Shown: positions 1 through 5,522 of the stretch, one piece after another
Layout of the letters: every line of letters begins with the position of its first letter
Numbering within the stretch: position 1 is the first letter of the stretch
Origin: Clostridiales bacterium
GTDB taxonomy: Bacteria > Bacillota > Clostridia > Oscillospirales > Acutalibacteraceae
Assembly: GCA_020859725.1 (NCBI GenBank)
Contig: JAJBVR010000173.1
Span: forward strand, 1-5,997
DNA length: 5,997 bases
Direction of reading: 5' to 3'
Translations under genes and position numbers: made by a program
The notes under the pieces: generated by a model
Told to the model about the DNA's origin: nothing
Database searches by the model: none
The model's input: the letters and a program-made list of their open reading frames with translations, nothing else

Positions 1-200
1 ATTCCATCGATTTATATATTAAGACGCTTGTAATGAAAAATTTTTTAAGTTCAAGCCCGCGTGTTTCATAACAGTTTTTTAATCTCAAAGGTTGGTTTAT
101 CATCTTTGATATTTCTGCTTGTGTATTTAATCCCGTTTTCATCAAGCCATTTTTTTGCTTTTTGGCAGGTAGAGCATTTTGGGTATTCAATAAAAATCAT
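1..200 (-). CDS. ArsC/Spx-family thioredoxin-fold protein, 5' part only, frameshifted
   Basis: This is the N-terminal part of an arsenate reductase/Spx-family (YffB-like) protein that leaves the window at position 1. The ATG at 200-198 opens with MIFIEYPKCSTCQKAKKWLD. The CSTC at residues 9-12 sits at the end of the first strand, as in ArsC/Spx proteins, and is followed by the usual basic helix and a W-L-x-E-N-G-I turn. The frame stops early at 68-66. Removing one base from the six-T run at 75-80 restores about 24 more residues, including L-E-L-K-K-F-F-I-T-S, which matches the family's LKKFF(N)TSG segment. Family members are usually about 115 residues, and about 66 are visible. An in-frame stop just upstream makes 200 the only sensible start. 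An AAAGGA lies 11 nt upstream. Whether it reduces arsenate or acts as a regulator or redox protein cannot be told, because the C-terminal half is missing. Confidence 0.82.
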
Positions 201-211
201 TGTGCTTCAAA

Positions 212-217
212 TCCTTT
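212..217 (-). promoter_or_regulatory. ribosome binding site of the ArsC/Spx-like gene
   Basis: AAAGGA on the minus strand lies 11 nt before the ATG at 200-198. The spacing is slightly long, but nothing better is present and an upstream in-frame TGA rules out an earlier start. Confidence 0.45.
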
Positions 218-279
218 CCTGTTTTAAAATTTATTGGTTGTATTCGGTGTTTTATGTTTACCTAACCGGTAGTATTATA

Positions 280-308
280 AATATAGCTTTTTTAAAAATA
301 ATTGTCAA
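280..308 (-). promoter_or_regulatory. sigma-A-type promoter of the ArsC/Spx-like gene
   Basis: On the minus strand TTGACA (308-303) is followed after 17 nt by TATATT (285-280). That is a perfect -35 box and a five-of-six -10 box at ideal spacing, predicting a start near 273 and a leader of about 70 nt. A single GGTTAG half-site (267-262) lies in the leader. Confidence 0.7.
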
Positions 309-316
309 TATAAATA

Positions 317-356
317 AAATCGGAATTATTATTCAAAACAATGATAATTCCGATTT
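317..356 (-). terminator. hairpin terminator after the ABC transporter operon
   Basis: A perfect 13-bp inverted repeat (317-329 with 344-356, core ATCGGAATTAT / ATAATTCCGAT) encloses a 14-nt loop. It begins 6 nt after the corrected stop codon of the second ABC gene (365-363). On the minus strand the stem runs straight into TTTATTTATAT, a U-rich tail. The position fits the end of the ABC operon and keeps it from reading into the ArsC-like gene on the same strand. Confidence 0.75.
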
Positions 357-362
357 GCATTT

Positions 363-2094
363 TTACATATTCCAGCTTTCGGATTGCTTTTGAATTTCAG
401 CCATATGGCAGTATATTCCTCCTGATTTAATTAATTCGGCAGGGGAACCCTGCTCGGCAACAATTCCGTTTTTAAGCACCACAATTTTATCCGCTCCGGA
501 AACGGTGCGCATTCTGTGCGCTATAATAAGCACGGTTTTTGTTTTTAATCAAGTTTGAAAGCGATGTCTGGATAAGCGATTCGTTTTCAACGTCAAGTGA
601 GGCGGTTGCTTCATCAAGCAAAATTATAGGGGCGTCCTTTAAAAACGCACGCGCGATAGAAATTCTTTGCCTTTCTCCTCCGGAAAGCTCGCATCCGTTT
701 TCACCGATAAGAGTGTCATATCCGTTTGCCATATTTTTAACAAATTCATTGCAGTTTGCAAGCTTTGCTGCGGCGAGTACCTCTTCATCAGACGCATCTT
801 TTCTGCCTATTCTTATGTTTTCCTTAACTGTGTTATTAAACAGCACAACATCTTGAAATACAATGGAGTAAAGGGACATAAGCGTTTCAGGATCGGTTTT
901 TGAAATATCCATTCCGCCAACAGTGATTTTTCCGCTGTTTATGTCCCAAAATCTTGCGGCAAGGCGCGAAATCGTTGTTTTTCCTCCTCCCGAAGGTCCT
1001 ATAAGCGCCGTAACTTCACCCTGTTTCGCGGTAAACGAAACATCTTTTAAAACCTGTTCGTTTGAATTGTATGAGAATGAAACATTTTTAAATTCAACGG
1101 TATATCCGCTGTTTGAAAGAAATTCGGCGCCTGTTTGTTCTTTCCCTGAAAGAATTTCATCCATTCTTTCGCAATGTACATCTGCGGAAAGTACGGCGCT
1201 GAGATTATCAAGCGAAGTTGTTAAAGGATCATAAAGCCTGGAAACAACAAGTAAAAACATAAAAAAGGTTAATAGGCTTACGGCGCCGTTTGAAAGCATA
1301 ATTCCCCCGGCAAGAGCGGTGGTGGCAATTCCAAGTTTAAGAACCATACGGGCCGAACCGTTGTATATGCTTTGGAAGATTTCAGTTGCAATTGTTTGCT
1401 TTTCAACGGCGCGGATTTTTTTATTAAGCCCTTCCAGATATTTTTCCTGAGCATTGTTTGATTTTAAATCCCTTACGGTTTCAAGGCATTCCTGTATGCC
1501 GTCTGCACATTCGATTGTTACTGCCATTTGCTTTTTCTGCTTCAGATGCATTGCTTTTCTTGAAAAAATTACTATTGAAAACGAAGCCGGCAAAACCCAC
1601 AATGACGCCAGCGCCAGTTGCCAATTGTAAATAAACAAATATACGGCAATTATAAAGGTGGATATAAAAGAGCCGATAAGCTGCGGTATGTAATGAGATG
1701 AAACTTGCTCAATATAAGCGCAGTCCCCCATAATAACACTTGTAAGATCCGCCAAATCCCTTTTACCGAAAAATGAAAGCGGAAGCTTTCTCAGCTTTTC
1801 GGCAAGTGCAATTCTTCTTTTCCCGCTTTCTTGATAAGTTGCGAAATATGTTGCATTATATTCAAAGTAAGATGATAAGAATATTAAAATCAGGCAGACA
1901 ACAATTACCTCAATATAAAATATAATTTTTTCTCTCTTTATTTCACCGTTTAATAAATCCTTAACAAGTAAATAAAGCAGTGAAACGGGAAGCACAGAAA
2001 TAATATTCTGAACCGCGCATGAAAATATTGCCAACACCATATCTGTTGCTCCCTTTTTCGAAAGAGCATATTTATGCTGAAGATATTTAAGCAT
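363..2094 (-). CDS. ABC transporter subunit 2 (TM domain + ATPase), frameshifted near the 3' end
   Basis: This is a half-transporter with fused membrane and nucleotide-binding domains, the partner of the gene just upstream. After correction it has about 576 residues, the usual length. Hydrophobic segments fill roughly residues 20-300. Then come Walker A GPSGGGKT (366-373), the Q-loop glutamine (414), signature LSGGE (470-474) and Walker B ILLDE (491-495). As read, the frame derails after K519 and stops at 487. Dropping one base in the twin A5 runs (minus strand; plus-strand T runs 536-540 and 542-546) restores TVLIIAHRMRTVSGADKI with the H-loop histidine (526). The restored frame ends at TAA 365-363. 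Without correction the product lacks the H-loop and the end of the ATPase. The ATG overlaps the stop of the upstream gene by 8 nt, indicating translational coupling. The substrate is not readable from sequence. The fold is that of type IV exporters, which also includes the siderophore importers YbtPQ and IrtAB. Confidence 0.9.
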
Positions 2095-3860
2095 TTAAAT
2101 CACCCACCCTCCATTTTGCCGATTCGCTGTATTCTTTCCACATTTCATAATAAATTCCTTTTTTTGATAATAATTTATTGTGAGTTCCGTATGAATTTAT
2201 TTTTCCGTCTTTTATTAAAAAGATTTTATCCGCGCTTGTAACCGTTGAAAGTCTGTGAGCAATCATAATAACGGTTTTCCCTTTTGAAAGCTTTGAAAAA
2301 GCTTGTTGAACCCTTATTTCATTGTCGGGGTCGGCAAAAGCGGTGGCTTCATCCAAAATAATTATTGGAGCGTTTTTCAGCATTGCTCTGGCAATGGATA
2401 TTCGCTGAGCCTCCCCTCCGGAAAGGTAAACCACCTTTGAGCCCACAACAGTGTCGGCTCCATCAGGCAGTTTTTCAATTATATCGCCGCACTGAGCGTC
2501 ATTAATTGCCTGAAAAACTTCCTGCCTTGAGGCTTTCGGGTTTCCCATTTTTATATTTTCGTAAATACTTGATTTAATTAATTTTGAATCCTGAAAAACA
2601 AAAGAAACCGTATTCATTAAATCATTGCTTTTAATGTTTTCGGAATTTATTCCGCCTATTATAATTTCTCCTTCATTCGGCCGCCAAAAGCCTGCTATAA
2701 TTCCTGCCAGTGTTGATTTTCCTCCTCCTGACGGACCTACAAAAGCAACATGCTCTCCCGGGTCGATTTTAAGGCTTATTCCGTCTATCGCGTTCGGGGA
2801 GTCATTTTTATATCTGAATTTTACGTCTTTAAGCAATATTCCGTTATTTTTAGGGCTTTGCGGTTTTTTCGCCTCCTCAATCGGTTTCATATTCAAAATA
2901 GAATTTATTCTGTCGAGTGCGTCATCAACAATCATTTTGTTTTCACTTGAATACATTATTTTATTTAATGTAACGGTAATTATCGGGGTAATTATTATGT
3001 AAAATATAAGATTAAGAATAAAATTGCTCGTGATTCCGTTTGATGTAAAAAATAATGCCGCCGCAATCAAAACAGAGAAAACACCGTTTATGGCAGTTGT
3101 ATAAAACATCATAGGCAGCCTTAAATCCTGTGTGTAGGAAATAACCCATTTTTCATATCCGTCTATTGCCTGCTTAAAACGTTTGAATGAAAAAACGGTT
3201 TGCCCGAAGGTCTTCACAACAGGTACGCCTCTAACATATTCAACTGCTTCATTAGACATATTTTCAAGTGAATTTTTATATTCCTTCATTTTTTCAGCCA
3301 TTTTACTGCCCGTCATAGCAGCCATGATAAAAAAATGCTGCAATAACCGGCAAAAGACTCAGCAAACCAAGCCTCCAATCAAACGCCAACAGCATTATTA
3401 ACAGCCCGATAGGTGTTGCCGCCGCTCCCGCTCGGTCGGGCAGTTGATGCGCCAAATATGTTTCCGTTTCAGTTCCGGATTTATATATGGTTTTTCTCAA
3501 TTTCCCGCTTCCCAAGTTTCCTATAATCCCAATGGGAAGATCCATAATGTGCTGTGTTAAGCGGATTCTGATATTTGCCTGCACACGGAATGCTGACTTG
3601 TGTGAGCACAAAAGCCCAAGAATATATATGAGTATTGAAAGAAGCGCGAAAAATACGGCAAGCCAACCGTTTTTGCCTATACTTTGCGCTTTTGAAAAAT
3701 CAGGCGCTGTTTGAAGCGCTTCTTTTATTATTTTCCAAATATAATAAAAGGGCAGGAGCGCTAAAAAGGAACTTGCCGCTGATAAAATCAATGATAAGTA
3801 TGTAAGATACCTGTGATTGCCGGCAAATTGCATAAGCTCTTTAAAAGATGATTTTTTCAT
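2087..3860 (-). CDS. ABC transporter subunit 1 (TM domain + ATPase), frameshifted in the TM domain
   Basis: This is the first half-transporter of the pair, about 590 residues after correction. The ATG at 3860-3858 has AAAGGAG six nt upstream. Residues 1-185 hold the first membrane helices and the S-G-K-L-R-K and AHQLPDR segments typical of this clostridial ABC family. The frame then stops at 3303. The continuation lies in another frame (the ORF open over 2087-3343) and picks up exactly at A-A-F-F-I-M if one base is removed from the seven-A plus-strand run 3329-3335. Corrected ATPase motifs are Walker A GPSGGGKS (375-382), Q-loop Q423, signature LSGGE (479-483), Walker B IIILDE (499-504) and H-loop H535, so both ATP-site sets of the heterodimer look catalytically complete. 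As read, the gene would give a membrane stub plus a separate C-terminal piece. It overlaps the second ABC gene by 8 nt. A GTTAG-N6-CTAAC operator lies upstream, so metal control is possible. Confidence 0.9.
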
Positions 3861-3866
3861 AAATTT

Positions 3867-3873
3867 CTCCTTT
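3867..3873 (-). promoter_or_regulatory. ribosome binding site of ABC subunit 1
   Basis: AAAGGAG on the minus strand is followed by six nt (AAATTT) and then the ATG at 3860-3858. It is a strong, well-spaced site that fixes the start of this gene. Confidence 0.8.
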
Positions 3874-3887
3874 GTTTTTTATTGCAA

Positions 3888-3912
3888 ACGGTTTCGCCGC
3901 GGAAAAAACCGT
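3888..3912 (-). other. stem-loop in the leader of the ABC genes
   Basis: A perfect 7-bp inverted repeat ACGGTTT / AAACCGT (3888-3894 with 3906-3912) has an 11-nt GC-rich loop. It lies about 15 nt upstream of the ABC ribosome binding site. No T-run follows directly, so it is not a clear terminator. It could be an mRNA-stabilising or attenuating hairpin, or chance. Confidence 0.35.
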
Positions 3913-3924
3913 CCTGCTGAAATG

Positions 3925-3948
3925 GCGTTAGCTATAACTAACTAACGC
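3925..3948 (-). promoter_or_regulatory. DtxR-like operator upstream of the ABC genes
   Basis: On the plus strand GTTAG-CTATAA-CTAAC (3927-3942) has the same half-sites and 6-nt centre as the two boxes before DUF3793. A further TAAC follows, so a longer 7-bp inverted repeat GCGTTAG / CTAACGC (3925-3931 with 3942-3948) is also present. The minus strand has a weak promoter-like pair, TTTAAT (3959-3954) and TATAGC (3936-3931) with 17 nt between, so a bound repressor would cover the -10 region. The likely target is the ABC pair, which starts 65 nt downstream. The regulator is inferred, not identified. Confidence 0.5.
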
Positions 3949-3959
3949 TTAAAATTAAA

Positions 3960-3976
3960 GGGATTTTTATAATCCC
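3960..3976 (-). terminator. weak terminator or attenuator overlapping the tetR stop codon
   Basis: On the minus strand GGGATT-ATAAA-AATCCC is followed by TTTAATTTT. The stem is only 6 bp (3971-3976 with 3960-3965) and includes the last two sense codons of tetR, with its stop codon (3969-3967) in the loop. It could partly separate tetR transcription from the ABC genes. It is too weak to be called a full terminator with certainty. Confidence 0.4.
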
Positions 3977-4584
3977 ATAATTTTTTCCCATCCTGCTTTG
4001 TTAAATTCACACAGTCGGTTGATATATTGCTTCGCTTTGTCTTTGGGCATATCGTGAACTATCATTTCAAAGATGGCGTTAAATAAACCGCTTGAAATAA
4101 TATGGCATAATTGAGCGTCAATCTTTGGAACATTGTGCCCTGTCTGTTTTAAAACTTCAATAAATTTTAATGTGGATTCAACCTCTATTTCAACCATATT
4201 GTGAATGAAATTCTCATAGGAAGTTCCGCCGGAACAGCATATAAGCAGCTTGAAGCAGTCATAATGTTCATATGCGTAATCAATTATTTCGTTAATACAT
4301 TTTATAGATGTGGAACACATATTATCCGCTTGGCTTTCTTTTGGCAAAGCTGAAAAATTTTCCTGAGCTTTCATAAAGCTGCCCATAACAGCTGCCGCAT
4401 GCTTTTCAACCAAAGCGGCAAAAAGCGCCTGTTTACTTGAAAAATAGCCGTAAAAAGCTCCGGTTGTAACACCTGCGTCTTTAGCGATGGCTCGCAGTGA
4501 TGCGGCTTCAAAGCCTTTATCAAGAAATTCTTTCATACCGGCGGATTTAATATTTTCAAGTGTGGCTGACTCACGGCTGCACAT
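3967..4584 (-). CDS. TetR/AcrR-family transcriptional regulator
   Basis: A 205-residue DNA-binding repressor of ordinary TetR length and apparently intact. The N-terminal helix-turn-helix lies at about residues 28-54 and has the family signature ASLRAIAKDAGVTTGAFYGY followed by F-S-S-K-Q-A-L. The rest is a helical ligand-binding and dimerisation domain with several cysteines (about 90-126) and no recognisable ligand signature. The ATG at 4584 has AAGGAG 10 nt upstream. Two overlapping palindromes on its own transcription start point to autorepression. It lies 106 nt upstream of the ABC genes on the same strand, the usual arrangement for a regulator controlling a neighbouring transporter. A weak terminator and a different operator in that gap suggest the ABC genes also have separate control. 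The inducer is unknown. Confidence 0.92.
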   Translation of the reverse strand: MCSRESATLENIKSAGMKEFLDKGFEAASLRAIAKDAGVTTGAFYGYFSSKQALFAALVEKHAAAVMGSFMKAQENFSALPKESQADNMCSTSIKCINEIIDYAYEHYDCFKLLICCSGGTSYENFIHNMVEIEVESTLKFIEVLKQTGHNVPKIDAQLCHIISSGLFNAIFEMIVHDMPKDKAKQYINRLCEFNKAGWEKIMGL

Positions 4585-4594
4585 AATTTTTAGA

Positions 4595-4600
4595 CTCCTT
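4595..4600 (-). promoter_or_regulatory. ribosome binding site of tetR
   Basis: AAGGAG on the minus strand stands 10 nt before the ATG at 4584-4582 and supports that start. Confidence 0.65.
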
Positions 4601-4616
4601 TAAAATGCAATTTAAG

Positions 4617-4646
4617 TATATAACAATGTTATATAACACTGTTATA
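4617..4646 (-). promoter_or_regulatory. two overlapping TetR-type operators
   Basis: Two palindromes of one design lie end to end. TATATAAC-AAT-GTTATATA (4617-4635) has 8-bp arms. TATAAC-ACT-GTTATA (4632-4646) has 6-bp arms and shares four bases with the first. Their centres are 13 bp apart. They start directly after the -10 box of the tetR promoter and cover the predicted start site, the classic place for autorepression by a TetR dimer or a pair of dimers. The motif is unlike the GTTAG-N6-CTAAC boxes, so a second regulator must act on those. Confidence 0.72.
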
Positions 4647-4675
4647 ATTATATGTCCATCCAATTTAAATGTCAA
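4647..4675 (-). promoter_or_regulatory. consensus sigma-A promoter of tetR
   Basis: On the minus strand TTGACA (4675-4670), a 17-nt spacer and TATAAT (4652-4647) give a perfect match to the vegetative promoter. Transcription should start near 4640, inside the double operator. So strong a promoter suggests that the gene is kept down by repression. Confidence 0.85.
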
Positions 4676-4709
4676 TAGCTTATTCAAAATTATTTTACAA
4701 ATTTATCTA

Positions 4710-4738
4710 TTTACAAATAAAAAAATATATGCTAAATT
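4710..4738 (+). promoter_or_regulatory. candidate promoter of the DUF3793-flavodoxin genes
   Basis: TTTACA (4710-4715), 17 nt and TAAATT (4733-4738) form a moderate promoter. The first DtxR-like operator starts within 4 to 7 nt of the -10 box and would cover the start site. A second weak pair, TTACTT (4789-4794) and GATACT (4813-4818) with 18 nt between, overlaps the second operator. Confidence 0.5.
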
Positions 4739-4741
4739 ATA

Positions 4742-4765
4742 TTAGGTTAGTGGTGGCTAACCCAA
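4742..4765 (+). promoter_or_regulatory. DtxR-like operator, box 1
   Basis: The core is GGTTAG-TGGTGG-CTAACC, a perfect 6-bp inverted repeat. The left arm extended outward is TTAGGTTAG, identical to the half-site of the DtxR/IdeR consensus TTAGGTTAGGCTAACCTAA. The right arm CTAACCCAA matches the other half-site at eight of nine positions. The centre is 6 nt instead of 1, so the binding geometry differs from classical DtxR. It lies on the predicted start site of the DUF3793 operon. Confidence 0.6.
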
Positions 4766-4804
4766 TGGCGCACCGTGTTCAGCGGCGCTTACTTTAGCCA
4801 TAAC

Positions 4805-4822
4805 GGTTAGCTGATACTAACC
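4805..4822 (+). promoter_or_regulatory. DtxR-like operator, box 2
   Basis: GGTTAG-CTGATA-CTAACC is a second perfect copy of the same 18-bp design, starting exactly 60 bp after the core of box 1 and ending 9 nt before the AAGGAGG ribosome binding site. Two copies in one leader make chance unlikely. In RNA the arms could also pair locally or with those of box 1. Confidence 0.6.
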
Positions 4823-4831
4823 ATATTAATC

Positions 4832-4838
4832 AAGGAGG
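4832..4838 (+). promoter_or_regulatory. ribosome binding site that points to an ACG start
   Basis: AAGGAGG is a near-perfect Shine-Dalgarno sequence. Seven nt after it stands ACG (4846-4848), not ATG, GTG or TTG. The DUF3793 reading frame is open through this point and its conserved N-terminus begins right after it, so this site marks the true start. Confidence 0.75.
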
Positions 4839-4845
4839 CGATTTT

Positions 4846-5396
4846 ACGGAAAGCTATTTAATTAATCATTGCTCGCCTACTTTGGCGTCGTTAAAAACGG
4901 GCAGTCTGTTTAATATGCCTTTTTCAAATTTAAAGGCTCTTTCTTCCATGATAGCTGAATATAACGAAATTCTTAATAAAAAAGGAATATTTCTTACTGT
5001 TCTTCAAATCGGCGGTGAAAGAGCAATGGTTTATGTTTACCGTAAATCTCATTTAAAGCGTGATTTGAAAAAGCCCTGTGTTCAATGTATTTTAAGGCGG
5101 TTCGGATATTCTGATTTTACCGTGACTGCCGCAATTAATGTTTTAAAAGTTCATCTTAAGTCTTTTGATGAATTTCCTCATGAAATCGGCCTTTTTTGGG
5201 CTATCCTCCTGAAGATGTTGCCGGTTTCATTGAAAACAAAGGGCGTAATTTTATTCATTGCGGCTGCTGGAAGGTTTATTGCGACAAATGTGAAGCGGTT
5301 AAAACCTTTACCAAATATAAAAAATGCCGGCAGATGTACTGCCGTTTGTGGAAGGAGGGCGTTAGAACAGTGCGGCAATTAACCGTGTCCGCTTGA
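4846..5396 (+). CDS. DUF3793 family protein, frameshifted, with ACG at the start position
   Basis: Recognisable as DUF3793, a family of unknown function in anaerobic Clostridia. The start is set by AAGGAGG at 4832-4838. Reading from ACG at 4846 gives x-E-S-Y-L-I-N-H-C-S-P-T-L-A-S-L-K-T-G, the family's conserved beginning (HCSPTL, LKTG). Near residue 102 comes FPHEIGLF. The frame then derails into W-A-I-L-L. Adding one T to the six-T run at 5192-5197 restores L-G-Y-P-P-E-D-V, the family continuation, and runs to TGA at 5394-5396, for 183 residues. The C-terminal part is cysteine-rich: C139, C141, C146, C149, C161 and C166, including HCGCWKVY and CDKC, which could bind a metal or cluster. No signal peptide or membrane segment is seen, so it is probably cytoplasmic. 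Two DtxR-like boxes lie upstream and a flavodoxin follows 126 nt downstream, which suggests a role in iron or redox metabolism. Confidence 0.85.
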
Positions 5397-5522
5397 AAAA
5401 TTTTTTGCAAATCAGTAATTGACTTTTGTTAAAATTTAAAGAATGTTTTATTGCCTTGTTTGGCTGCGCTGGGCTTTAAATTGATTAAATATATATGCAG
5501 CCGGAAAGGTTTGAATTTTATT

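Noticed and set aside
262..267. Single GGTTAG half-site in the ArsC-like leader (minus strand)
   Set aside because: There is no partner CTAACC six nt away on either side, so it is not counted as a fourth operator. It could be a degenerate site.
344..350. A Fur-box-like ATAATT stretch
   Set aside because: It is one arm of the 13-bp terminator stem, and no 19-bp Fur palindrome is present.
61..393. A 110-residue plus-strand open frame rich in hydrophobic residues
   Set aside because: It has no ribosome binding site, runs antisense to the ArsC-like gene, and crosses that gene's promoter and the ABC terminator. Its content is what AT-rich antisense DNA gives.
536..546. Programmed ribosomal frameshifting in the ABC genes
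   Set aside because: The needed shifts are of the less common +1 type, no stimulatory element or conserved slippery design is evident, and the same kind of defect occurs in unrelated neighbours.
539..1234. Plus-strand open frames inside the ABC subunit 2 gene
   Set aside because: They are antisense shadows of the conserved ATPase domain, without start signals. Their proline- and serine-rich stretches are reverse complements of the Walker motifs.
2625..3002. Plus-strand open frames inside the ABC subunit 1 gene
   Set aside because: They are antisense to the ATPase and linker coding region and have no independent features.
5178..5378. Minus-strand 66-residue open frame opposite DUF3793
   Set aside because: The two plus-strand pieces of DUF3793 match a known family, and the minus-strand frame has no start signal.
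5397..5522. A separate flavodoxin promoter, such as TTGACT near 5420
   Set aside because: No acceptable -10 box lies 16 to 18 nt downstream, so none is called. Co-transcription with DUF3793 is the simpler reading.
5451..5522. A longer flavodoxin start at TTG 5451
   Set aside because: The extra 24 residues do not belong to the flavodoxin fold, and the ATG at 5523 directly begins the first strand.
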